NCBI GenBank assembly: GCA_008638375.1
Contig: CM018048.1
Location: 682,001 to 746,000 of the forward strand
Source of the DNA: Nyssa sinensis
Taxonomy: Eukaryota; Streptophyta; Magnoliopsida; Cornales; Nyssaceae
Direction of reading: 5' to 3'
DNA: 64,000 nucleotides
Below the pieces are notes generated by a model, which did not search any database, was not told the origin of the DNA, and was given only the letters and a program-made list of their open reading frames with translations. Shown here piece by piece: positions 11,542 through 23,500 of this stretch (position 1 is the first letter of the stretch; every line of letters begins with the position of its first letter). The position numbers and the translations under genes are program-made.

Positions 11542-11751
11542 GAACATTTTTAGTAATAACTCAAAATTTTATTTAAATTTGAGTTTGATACTCTCTGGCA
11601 GTTCATGAATAATATTTTACAGATTTCTGTTTAAGTTTAAGTAAAAACATATTTGATATAGATTTGAATCTATTGCAAGAAGGGCTTTTTTGAAAATCTT
11701 GACTCAAATTTAAGTTTGAGTCTGACTTTGATTCACTGCTAGAGGATACTT
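11542..11751. mobile_element. Harbinger-type MITE (210 bp)
   Basis: Flanked by TAA at 11539-11541 and 11752-11754. The ends are imperfect inverted repeats (GAACATTTTTAGTAATAACTC against the reverse of GAnTCACTGCTAGAGGATACTT), with inner ACTCAAATTTAAGTTTGAGTC. The same layout occurs at the ends of the large Harbinger element at 32457-37687, so this is probably a small non-autonomous relative. Confidence 0.55.
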
Positions 11752-11754
11752 TAA

Positions 11755-13872
11755 GTGTTTAAGAAAAAAATGTTGTTTGAATTAAGTTATTGAGTATTGG
11801 ATTAATGTACTTGATAAGTGGTAAAATGAAATTGTAATATTTGAATCACGTATTAACAAGTGTAACTAGACAATTTTTTGAAAAAAAATTTACTGAATTA
11901 CTTTTTTAAAAAGTTCATTTTGAATTAAGTATAGGTTCATTAAATGCGACTAATAAGTCAAAATAAACATCTCACAAATCGAAAAAGTTTGTTATGAAAT
12001 TGAAAAAGTCATTAAATACAATCAATAAGACAAACCAAATTCAGCCTTTTGATATTTAAAACTTGAGTAATGATGTCCATCTCGAAATTTAAAAATGTCA
12101 TTAATCTAAAAAAAGTTGTGAAATATCTATCCATCTCATAAATGTGAAATCCCAAATAACATGTCAGTATTTTACTGATTTAATATCGTATCATGAAATA
12201 AAATGACCAAATTTAATATATAAAAAAACTATTAAATTACTTGATAAAAAATTCCTTTTGTTAAATAAATGTGGTAAGACTAGGTTTTTTCCTTAAAACA
12301 TATTCTGACATTTATTGTCAATAATTGATTTAGAGAGTGTTGTTAGTATTATAGTTGACTTTCTTATATTTAATAAATTAATAATCTCTAATAACTAATA
12401 TTTTTTAAAAAAATTAACTTAATTCTATATGGATAATTAATAATTTTATTACTTGATAATTAATATTTTTTATAATATTAATTATTAGAAAGTTAAAATA
12501 GTTATATATATACTTTCAATAACAGATCTAAACGATAGACTTAAGGGAGAAAAATATAAAAGTCAGAATTATTAAATAATATATAAATTATATATATATA
12601 TATATATATTGTCCTATAATTAAGACCCTCAATATAAGCTTTCTCATTAAGTGATGTATGACAAATTTGGTACTTTAAAATTAAGTATACTTGTTTTAGA
12701 GTTGTATTAAAATTATTTAGTTTATAATTTTAATTTATTCTTAACTTATTTAGTTTTCTTATTTTATTAAGATTAGTATAGAAAATATAGGAATTAGTCA
12801 TTTCGTATTTGAATTATTAGTCTTTATTGTTGTAAGATTAGTATAAAAATAGAAGTTTTGATTTTTTAATTAAAGTAGTAATATTTTAGCATTATAAATA
12901 TGATGTAATAGGTTTTTATGATAAACCTTTTTTATTAATATTAATTTAATTACGAAATTTTAAAAATTATTTTTTCTTGCTAAGTAAGGAGTTCCTATTT
13001 TACTTTATTAATTAAGAAATTTAACATATTGGATTACGTTTTCGTCCTTTATCTACTCGATCACTTAAATTCACAGTTAAAGATGTCAATTGGATCACTA
13101 GAGGTTTCCTTATTAACTTATCCCATCCCACCCCATTTTAACTATTATCCCATTCTCATAATAAATAAATATTTTTTTTATTAACAATCAATAATTATAT
13201 ATATATATATATATTCATGAGTAGAGTAGGTATTTTAAAATATATATAAAAGATATTCCTTTATCTTTTTATTTTTTAAAAAATTAAATATTTTCTCCAT
13301 CTAACAAGGAGACTAGGGTTTAAAATCCCGGATAAAATAAAATGGCAAAATGGGTGTGCTCTTCCTTGAGAGAAAGGTCAAAAGCCTTTGGAAAGAAAGG
13401 AACAAGACTGAAAACATAAAAGAAACAAAGAGAGAAATGAAAGGTGAAGAGTAGAATGCGATGTTGGTAAGATCAAATTTGTAATGCACAAGATAAGATG
13501 ACGTCGTTTCGGCTTGTGCTAATGCTAAGGACAAATTGAAAGATCCGAGCGGTGGAACCAATTATATGGCCGGTTACGTCTCAAGCTTTAAGTTGGAAGA
13601 GTAATCAAATAAATCCAAAATCCGCTCCGAGGGCCCAACGGTGGCCCATTCATTGTCATTACTCAGTGGATAGCTCGGGGGCTCAGCTCATGTCATTTAA
13701 TGGGCCACATAAACCACTTGCCAATCAACTGTAGATATTTTCGGACTTACAATAAACTATTTATATTTTGAAGAATAAATGTCTTACCACTTGATCTTAT
13801 GACCCTAAATTATGAACAAATCGGATTCGAATTGAATTAGCGATGATGATCCATTTCTTATTTGTTAGAGTA
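11755..13872. other. AT-rich intergenic
   Basis: Very AT-rich, with (TA)n runs near 12590-12610 and 13196-13213. Short open frames here (for example around 13313-13561) have no recognisable domain or splice context. No gene seen. Confidence 0.6.
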
Positions 13873-14172
13873 AATTACAATTATTTTTTATGAGAATTTT
13901 GATAATTATATTATTAATTTTTAAAATTATACTGATTTTTTTTTCTGACAATATAAAAATACTTTTTTTCAATCGTTTTTTTTTTTTCTTTCAAAATGAT
14001 AAAATAATTTTTTTATTTATTTGTGTATTTTTTAAATTTTGACTAATTTTTTTCTAAATTTTTTAAAAGATTTTTTTTATTATTTTATTTTAAAATAAAT
14101 TTAAGAGAAATAACTTATTTTTATTTTATATAAAAATAAATTTAATATTTATTTAAAAAATTAAAAAAAAAA
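13873..14172. mobile_element. Foldback MITE copy A
   Basis: Starts TAAATTACAATTATTTTTTATGAG and runs through ATAATTATATT...ATACTGAT and long T/A tracts. It matches in order the reverse complement of 39425-39855 (shared AAAATGATAAAATAATTTTTT and AAATAAATTTAAG...AAAAATAAATTTAA blocks). Only one terminal arm is clear, so this copy is probably truncated. Confidence 0.6.
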
Positions 14173-15752
14173 TGAAATATTGAATATGCTCTCATCAGTA
14201 GCTAATGTCTACCAAATATTTCTTTTCTTTTCCTCTTCCAACTGGCCACTGCTCTCAGTTTTTCATGAACATGGCATTCTTAAACAGTTGGCTTCCCTCA
14301 AAAATTTTGATATTGTATTTTTATCTCTAATTTTGATATAAAGTTTTATTAAAATAAGAGTTGACTTTCAAAAAATTTAAATATTATATTTTTTTATCAC
14401 TAATTTTATTAAAAAAATAAGACTTTTCTCAAAATTTAAATATTATATTTTTTACACCTAATTTTGTTATAAATTTTAAATAAAACAAAACTTGACCCTT
14501 TCAATTTTTTTATATATCTATATCAACCTTCATCAAATTTTATAAATCTCTCTAATTAAAATGTTTTAATCCGCCATTCTTCTCAACACGGATTAATTGA
14601 CTAAAGAACATCATATCCTGGCTCTATTAATCGAAGTTCTACTTAGCAGTATCTACCATACATAAAAAACAGCGAACCAGACCGATCATGCCTACTTTTC
14701 AAAAGGATCGTCGTCGACTACAGCACAAGGGCTTGTTTGGTGTGGCGTCCAGGCTGCTGCTTGGAGCATCCATGGTGGATGTGTTAAGAGTCACCTGTTA
14801 GTCAATGAGTAAAAGAATTGCTGCAATAGACTAGTTAAAGTAAAATGCAAAAGGCAGATTCTACTCATCATCTGTTAAGAGCAAAGCTAACAATGGTTAG
14901 CCAAAGTGCCAAAAAAAAACATTTGCAGTGTTCAATCTTTTACGTGAGACAATAGAGGGAGAAAGGGGGACAATAAAAGGAGTGTGGAATCCGGATACAA
15001 GAAGGGCTTAAATTTTTTAATTTTTTTGGTGGGTTTTTTTTTAGGGCTTAAATGCCATATATACAACTAGGGCTAAATAGAACCCTAAAAAAAAAAGGTC
15101 CTACAGACTCCCCTTAGAAGATCCTTTGATTGTGCTCTCTCGTTAACATATTCATTCGAGAGAGGGTTTGTTAATATTAGTTTAAAATAAGTTATCTGTT
15201 AAAACACCTTAACTTGTTCATGTAAATAAGTTAACATTACCAAACAGAGAGCATCACTAGAGATATTCTTATAAATTTAAATTCTCGATGTGACTCTAAC
15301 TATAACTCACTCGATTGCATTTAAGGCTACTCGGAGATGAGAATTTAACTTGATTTGTTTGAAACCCGCTATATATCGTTCCTAATGAGATATATTTGGG
15401 AGAAAATATACTAATTCCATTAAAATTTGGGATGAAAGCATCCTACATCGCTTGTCCTAATTATGCAAAATAAAATAACAAAGGAGTTGTGGGTTAGATA
15501 ATCAATATTTATAATAATATTTTTTAGTCTCATATTAAAATTAGATAAACTTTATAGATTTATATTATATATTTGAAAAGGAAAACAATACTCTTCTAAT
15601 CCTTTGTTGACACATATATTTCTGATTTTAATACATTTAACATTTTGTTTGAAATATGTTAATTATAATTAATTTAATAAATAAAATAATTAAATACAAA
15701 TTTAAAAATAAAATGAGAATTCCAACGAGAAGTCACCCCGTTCATCATAGAA
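14173..15752. other. AT-rich intergenic
   Basis: From about 14300 to 14480 a motif of AAATTTnATATTGTATTTTTnTCnCTAATTTT type recurs about three times. Around 14690-15120 the DNA is less AT-rich but has no long frame. No gene seen. Confidence 0.5.
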
Positions 15753-16203
15753 TTTAAACGGTTTCGGGGAGTTTTATTATTTTTTTTTTCGTGAGACGGC
15801 ATTAGAAAATGAATCTTTGTCCGTCGCCATCCTAAAACTGTTAATCCTTGTATCTTGGACACTGGAAGAGGCTTCTATAGAGACAGTTGCTGTTCTCACC
15901 TTTTCTCCCTCGAAGTTGAATGGTATACCTTTTCAGACTGAACCATGTTTCTATGCACCACTAACAAAACGTGATTTAAACGGGGTTCAGGGAGTTTTAT
16001 TTTTCTTTTCTTTTCGTGAGACGGCATTAGAAAATGAGTCTCTGCGCATCGTCATCCTAAAACTGTTAATCCTTGTATCTTGAACACTAGAAGAGGCTTC
16101 TGTAGAGACAATTGCTGTTCCCACCTTTTTCTCCCTCGAGGTTGAATAGTATACCTGCCCAGACTAAACCATGTTTCCATGCACCATCACCAACAAAACG
16201 GAC
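15753..16203 (+). repeat. 222-bp tandem duplication beside tRNA-Cys
   Basis: Unit 1 begins TTTAAACGGTTTC at 15753, unit 2 TTTAAACGGGGTTC at 15975. Both carry CGTGAGACGGCATTAGAAAA, CATCCTAAAACTGTTAATCC, GAAGAGGCTTCT and CAACAAAACG-type ends. They differ at scattered sites, so the event is not recent. Function unknown. Confidence 0.9.
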
Positions 16204-16394
16204 ATAGAAGCACAAGCAGCCTATACTGCCTTTGGACAGGCTATGAGTACCAAAACTCTTAGGGGTCCTGGCCATTCTGCAATTGGACAGGCTATGAGGC
16301 TTCAGATGTCCAATTTCTTAGAGAAATTAAACTCCTATATTGCCTTTGGTTCTGCGAGAAATTGTAGCTCGAGGAAGGAGAAAAATAAATATAA

Positions 16395-16400
16395 CAAAAA
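16395..16400 (-). terminator. Pol III terminator of tRNA-Cys
   Basis: Six T on the minus strand immediately after the discriminator base. Confidence 0.85.
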
Positions 16401-16472
16401 AGGGCCCAACCGGGTTCGAACCGGTGACCTCTTGATCTGCAGTCAAATGCTCTACCACTGAGCTATGGACCC
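16401..16472 (-). tRNA. trnC-GCA: tRNA-Cys (GCA)
   Basis: Read on the minus strand, GGGTCCA pairs with TGGGCCC as the acceptor stem; the D arm is AGCTCAGTGGTAGAGC; anticodon loop CTGCAGA holds GCA (Cys); the T arm is CCGGTTCGAACCCGG; the discriminator is T (U), as in plant cytosolic tRNA-Cys. The internal A and B boxes are intact, no intron is present, and a run of T follows at 16395-16400 (Pol III stop). CCA is not encoded. It looks functional. Confidence 0.96.
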
Positions 16473-17441
16473 AAGATATCGATGTGATTAAGAAATATTT
16501 GTTTTATTCTTAACTAAATGCAATTAAATAGGCAAATTTGTCCTTAATCACAAGCGTGCCAGTGCATTTTTGTGTTATGATATTGCTGCACAATAAGTAG
16601 GTAAGGATAGCTTTTTTTTTTTCTATTAAACAATGAGTCCCATATGTTACTAATAGATAAGTTTGGATTGTAGTACAAAGTTATTTGAGTTTGGCTTGTG
16701 ATTTTACTTGGTTAGAGATTTGTTCACAATAATTTTTTGAGATCAATAAGTCAAATTGTCAACATATTTTAAATATTCTTAACTTTGGTGAGTCTTAATC
16801 TAACCTAAACTTACTAATTTGTGTATTAAGTTTTGCATTTCCAAATAATGTGACATAAGATTGTTCGTAGTTTATTAGACACGTTATTTAATATTCAACT
16901 AATGATTTACTGTCACATCATTTGAAATATAAAGTTTGGTACACCAATTCGAGACACATAAGCATTAGAGTAATACAATACTTTTTGCGTATCCCAGAAG
17001 ATGTAACATTGTATTTATTAATAAATACTTTAGGAGAATCTGTATTCATTTGTTCATTTCGACTCCAAAATATTATTTTTTAAGGATTAAAATTATATTT
17101 TTTAGAGTTCAAGTGATTAATAAGATGATCTTACCTTAAACTTGGGTAGTTGTGTGATACAATGATATAGTGTCGGCACTACTGTCACGTAATTTGAAAT
17201 AGTAATTTTAGGATACAAGTTTGAAAATTGTATCATTATTGATTTTAATATTTGATTTCCCATCTGTCATTAAAATCCTAAAAATGTCAAGTTAGGTGTG
17301 TATTTTTGTTGAAATGGAGACTCTCCGCTTCTTTCTCAACACTTGACTTACAATTTTAATATTTAAGAATCACTTGGGGGTAAAAATGGAGACACTCTCA
17401 ACTCAAAAATGTCCATTTCGAACACAATGCAAACTGATGAA

Positions 17442-17495
17442 TGATTTGTAACAGCACTAGTTTTATACTGATTTGTAACAGCACTAGTTTTATAC
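17442..17495 (+). repeat. 27-bp tandem duplication
   Basis: The unit starting TGATTTGTAACAGCACTAG occurs perfectly twice, at 17442 and 17469. Confidence 0.95.
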
Positions 17496-18270
17496 AAAGT
17501 ATCAGAGATAAAAAAAAAAATAAATAAAAAAACCTACATACAAGTGTTGTCTGATCTTCTCATATAAATATTCTTTCTGAACCTCTCTTTCCAGCCCTTT
17601 GATCACTGAATGAGATGAGATTAATTTATCTAATTGTTACCCTTAAAACAATTATTTTTTTTAGAGAACTCATCAGTGATGATATGTTGGTGTAATTGTA
17701 TTCGTTGCAGAATTTATCTCATGTAGGAGTGGGAAAAGAAAAGGATGAAATTACCCCCCGGCCCCACCCCTTCTACCATATGATTCAGTGCCAATGAAAT
17801 TGTGCCACAGAACAAGTAGACTAAATATATATTTGTGTTTCTAATAGAATGAATTTTGAGAAAAAATAAACAAAGTGGGGTGAGATAGAGAAAGAGATTA
17901 AAACTTTGTTGGGTGGTTATAAGTGTATTATTTTTTAGGGTTTTGAGTTAGGAGAAAATAGCCCGTCATTAGATAAAATAGGGCTTCGGGTTTTGGAATG
18001 TATAATAAATTGATCATTGTTGTCCGTGAACGTAAGCATTTTACTGAACCACATAAATCTTGTTTTTTTTTTTTTATACGTTTTATTTCTTTTTGCTTAA
18101 TTGAGATTGATTTATTATTTGTTTGATCGCTTCTACACCACAAACTCGACACTAATTTTCGGGTGATAATTGATTTAAGTATCCCGCTCACTCTAATTAT
18201 ATATTTTAAATGCATAAATACTCTTATTACCCTAAATACCCCCTCATATATAAATCGAAGTACATGTATG

Positions 18271-18271
18271 C

Positions 18272-18313
<42 letters not shown>
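18271..18313 (+). repeat. (TA)n(TG)n microsatellite
   Basis: A (TA) run switches to about 13 TG units. Its surroundings (AATTATATATTT...CATAAATAC before, a G-rich stretch after) resemble those of the (TA)n at 49209-49227, suggesting two copies of one dispersed element. Confidence 0.9.
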
Positions 18314-18840
18314 ATTTATAATATTATTAGTTTATTAATTTTAAATATTTAGACGAGATTGGGGACACAATTAACAGGGTGGGGAAAAGGGAAGAAATGA
18401 CTGGGGTTTCATGGTAGTCTTTTCTTTTAAAAGTGAGAGGAAAGTAGGAAAAAACCTCTCCTCCCCTTTTTCTTTTATTTTTTATATAAAAAAACTTTTA
18501 CTCTAAAAAAAAAATCCTTCTGATATGTAAGACATAATGATAAAATTATGAAATTCTCATTTTCCTTCCTTCTTACTCAATCAATTAATTTTTTTAAAAA
18601 GGACATCTTTGATTTTTCTAGGAATACTTTCTTCATCTTTCATATTTGTTCAATTCTTTTTATTTTTTATTCCTCCTGCAAAATGGAACATAAAATTGCG
18701 AGACACATGACATTAATTGAGGTACTGGCGAATGCATCAAATTAGTAAATGTCTCTCTATTTTATTTTATTAATAAAGAAATATGTTGAATAAGATTGAG
18801 AGATGATGTCACAGGCATACTTCTTCAATAGTGTTGATAG

Positions 18841-19020
18841 AGCATTATTTCTTTTTGTTTATACAACAACGTGAGAAAGGATAATCGAACTCACGCTAAG
18901 AATACAAAGAATGAATACTTGTATCATTTGAATAAGGATAATCGAACTCACACTAATAATACAAAGAATGAATACTTGTATTATTTGAATAACACCACAG
19001 TACTAACAACCGCCTAACTA
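18841..19020 (-). mobile_element. SINE-like element with duplicated B-box segment
   Basis: On the minus strand a GTGAGTTCGATTATCC B-box-like motif occurs twice because a 57-bp unit (18879-18935 and 18936-18992) is tandemly duplicated. An A-box-like TTAGGCGGTTGTTAGTACTG lies upstream. This fits a tRNA-derived SINE with an internal duplication; the ends are not defined. Confidence 0.45.
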
Positions 19021-20525
19021 TTACTAATGTGTGCATATATTACTGTAAAAAACCATTGCTAGTTAAATGGTAAAACATAATGTGAATACTGTTGAAAGGT
19101 AGGTCCATTGTCAATTTTATAACACCAAATATTAGTAGACCCACCATTGTTATAAGTAAACTCCCACGAATGAGCGCACACACTGGAGGTGGGACTCAAC
19201 AAGAAATCTTGCCATAAATCAAGACCATTGACCTGGTCCAGGAATGAAATCTGTGTCACATGATAAGATGTTACTTCTGTATCTCTAAAAAACTAAACAT
19301 CCTGTTTTTGGACATGATGGTTCATGGCAAAACTTATCGGGACTCAACATACCCAAAGTGTAACTCCCCTCGTCTAGACCCTAACAAAGACCCACCTTGT
19401 CTACCACCTCCTCCCTCCATGTACACGGACAGACGCTTGATACTGCCTACTTCTGTTTATATGTCCAAAAACCTCCCGATGCACACCCATATAAAACTCA
19501 ACATACACACATGCTACCCCTGTGACATTAACATTCAATGTGAGGATCCAGTGATTACATCCCTTCCACGACATCTAATAAAATTGAATGAAACAGCCTC
19601 TGCAATACATCCACTCACCTGATTTTTTAACAATTTCCCCTCCCAGCTTCTAAATATCTTCTAGTAAACACTACAAAAATTGTTAAAACTGACTCGGAGA
19701 AGGAGATGATGAAAATGCTCAATGGAAACATCAAGAGCTTATCAACAGCTTCGGTCATAATCATAGCCTCATACAAGCGCATTGCAGAAGAAAACTCTCA
19801 ATCAACAACTGACTGAGCTAGCATAACTAAAAAATTAACCCAGTGCATGAAACTCTTCACTGTAGAGTCAAGAGGACGGATACACAATCTTACTCCCAAA
19901 AGCAGGAGAACCTGTTTCCGCGGCACGAAGCTGTAACATCGATGGTCACAATAGAGCAACTTTATTATTGTGCCATGACCTGCCCTCACTAAGCTAGCAT
20001 AACTAGTCATATAATATCATCATGAAATATATATATATATATATATATATACGTGTGTGTGTGTGTATTCAGTTCCATTATGCCATAAGGAGTCTTGACC
20101 TCCACAAGTGCAGTTACTAATCAATCAAACATCATTTCAGACACATTGGACAGAACCCGAAGTACTTGAGACAAATAATTTAACATATCAGGTGAGCCGT
20201 AAGAAAGTCTTATTATTAACCAAGCGAAAAGAAAAAACCGCCATTTACGGTTATTATATTTGGAAATTCGGGTTACTTGAATGGTTCTGATTTTTTCACT
20301 CACCATAGTAAAGTAAGCTGAACAAAGCTTGTTCTGGTTAATATTGGATGAGAGTAGTAGGAAAAGCTTTATGCCAAGGACACACATCAGAATTTATTCA
20401 TGTAAAATAATTTAGATGTAAGCCTCATCTAAAAATTGTTTCGGATAAAACAACTGAGATTACACCTAAAAAAAAGTAGAGGGAAATTTGCACACAAGAG
20501 GATGCTACCGAAGAGAGCAAGTTAG
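19021..20525. other. Region downstream of GSH1
   Basis: Holds the GSH1 3'UTR near its right end and otherwise unassigned sequence. Frames at 19260-19622 and 19798-20010 show no family motif. A (TA)n(GT)n microsatellite is at 20027-20066. Confidence 0.5.
20027..20066 (+). repeat. (AT)n(GT)n microsatellite
   Basis: About 12 AT units followed by seven GT units. Confidence 0.9.
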
Positions 20526-23500
20526 TCAATATAGCAGCTCCTCAAAAAGGGGATCTACACATTGACCCCACTTCCCATGGTACATTTCCAAAAGCTTCTC
20601 TGCGGGTGTTATGCCTGCCATTAAAAAAAAAAAAATCCAATAATGACTCATAAGCCAGTTCTTTATAGGGAACACTTTTTATTTTTATTTTTTTATTAGT
20701 AGTCCTTTATAAAGAACTTTATCTCAGAAGTTTTATGATGGCAATCAAAAAACCAAAACCACAGCTTAAACTTTCATAAGAGAAATTTAAAGATTCTTGA
20801 AACTTTTCTCATTTTGAAGGGATTGGTTTGTATGATAAATGAATCCAAAACTTTCAAATGTATAGTTGTCCAATGGTCATGTCCCCACAGAGAGAGAGAG
20901 AGATCAGTATGGAAAAGATATACAATAAAGATAAATGATTCATTCCCAAGGTTTCCCCCCCTTTGTTATGTTACTATTCTTCTTCATTAATTTTTTTTTT
21001 TTGGGAGATGCACGGGGGGGGGGGGGGGGATTTTTTTTTTTTGGCCATTTTGAGTTTGTGAAATAGGGGTGTAGGGGCGAGATGCTTCAGTCTCTCATGT
21101 CAAGCATACTGAAATTTACTTGGGTTTTCAAAATATTTGTGTTTACATAGTATGAGGCATTCTCATCTTAAGGTCAACTTAGAACCTCTAAGTTCACCTG
21201 AGCATGTTAACCATGTTTATAATATAAAACTGTCAGTCCAATCCAATGGTTTTGAGTTACATCCACTAACCACTCTAATATACCTCACCCAGCCATGCTT
21301 TAAATTCATTTATTCCCTATCTAAAGGAAACCATATTATGAAAATAAGAACAAGAATTCAGAAACAAGCCTGTTAACAGAAATTTTAGTAACAAGCATGG
21401 AATAACACACATAGCACTAAGTTAAATTTTTTAAAAGTTAAATTCCTCTTATATTGAGTTGTTGAGATGTGGCTTCCCCCAATTGTATATTACCAAATAA
21501 TTCAGTAACAAACGTTTTACAGCATCAGCACTCAAATTAAATAGAACAATTTTTCCCTTTAAATCTACTACTTTATTACTGTTCGACTCACTCTATGACT
21601 GATCTAAGACATATCATAAGCTTTGTTCTTGCATTGTGTTGGGAGGAGTGACTGTGAAATAAACTAACCTATGACATTATTTGCACAAAGTGGTTACTCT
21701 TAGAGTCAAAGCCACAATCTCATGCAAAAAAAAAAAAACACTCAAGCTTTCGCTATACTTTTATCACTGTTTGACTCACTCTATGACTGATCTAAGACAT
21801 CCCATGAGCGTAGTTCTCACCAATGCAAGATGGCAGGAGTGACAGGAAAATCCAAATCGCATGCCAAAAACCAAAAATCTCGATCTTTCACTATCGTAGC
21901 TTTTTATTAGGATGACTATTTAAATAACACTCATGCAGTGATCTGAAGCATTATAGCCTTTTTTTTTTAATCAAGTCATTAGTTTGATCAGGTTCAAACC
22001 ATTCACCAAAAAAAAAAAAAGATGACCACATTATGTACCTTATAGGAATGTCATAACTAAAGCAGGTTTCATTCTAGTTTCCAAAGGTTCTATTGACATT
22101 TGCTAACATCCGCCAAACTTTTCCTTCAGATTCATGACTCTTAAGTTTCTAACATAAGACTGGACCCCCCTCAATACATCAGGGAACTTCAGTAGCTGTA
22201 CAGAACGGCCAGTGAATTTGTTTCTTCCATTTTATATTAAAAACTAGCAGCTTTAGCATAAACTCAGCATAATAAGCTTTTGAGTCATTTGCATGATTAT
22301 AGAATTGCAACACAATGGAAGCACAGAGAACACAAGCAGACAACCCATATGCACAACATAATCCATGTATGCATCAAGGTGTGCTCCCCGTATCACCAGA
22401 AAGCAACTAGCTAAACATTTTTCCACTTGAAATAAAAAATGGAGGGAGGGGGTTACCCAGCAATGAGTTCTAACCCACATTTTAGATAATGAATTATGAA
22501 TTAGTGACTTCAAATCCCCCTAGCCATCAAAATTATAAGGCAAATAAATAAGAACTCAATGGCTTACCTGTTCTAACCACTTCGGCCACTTCATTCAAGA
22601 ACCCTGTTTCCTTGAAGCCTCTCCTTTCTAGGCCATCCTGCAAAAGAATAGATGAATTGTTGTATCAAAATTATAATCTTCAATACTTAACAAAGCCTTA
22701 TCCCAAATGTTTTGACTCATCATTCTGCTTTATTTAAGGTCATTCTCTGAATTAAAAAACAAGTTATCATATCTATTTTTACTATGTTCAAGTTAAAGTT
22801 GGTCTCCCTCTTCCCCTAACATGATTCTCAATGTGAATCATGTCGCTCTTCTAAAAAACAAGTTATCATATCTATTTTTACTATGTCCAAGTTAAATTTG
22901 GTCTCCCTCTTCCCCTAACAAGATCTCAATGTGAATCATGTCGCTCTTCTTTACAAGTGTAGTACTAGTCTTTGTAGGTGTTTTGTTCCACCATCTCATG
23001 AATATATTCATTATTTTATTTTATCTATTCTTATCTTATCACACATATGAACGTGTTATTTCTTAAAAAATTTCTAAAAAAAAAAAAAAGAAAAAGAAAT
23101 AAAAATTATAATCATAATCATCAACAACAACAACAACAACAACCAGTCACAATAATAAGTTCCAGGTCACCTTTGCCAACTTCACAACATCTTCAGCAAC
23201 ATGCCTCAGCAATCCATCTCGAAACGGCGTCTTTAGACCACTTATTGGTACCTACTAAATAGTTTTGGAATTAGATTGTCATCTTGGTTGCCAGGGGAAA
23301 AAATAGTTCTATCTGTATCTCAATATTAAAAAATAGAAGCTTTTAGGATGAAGCTATGCAAGTCATCTCAAAATCTGACACCAAGAAGTGCTGTGTGAAG
23401 AATTTAACATGTACGAGTGCCGGGAAATATACTCCCCTTATTCCCCCCTTGAATGTTGAAAGCACATAAAAAGTAAGACAAAACCAATGCACAATGTGTT

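Larger units (their letters stand above)
16473..18840. other. AT-rich intergenic
   Basis: No gene seen. It holds a 27-bp duplication and a (TA)n(TG)n microsatellite, annotated separately. Confidence 0.6.

Noticed and set aside
13313..13561. 82-residue minus-strand frame next to less AT-rich DNA
   Set aside because: No recognised motif, no splice context and no neighbouring exon.
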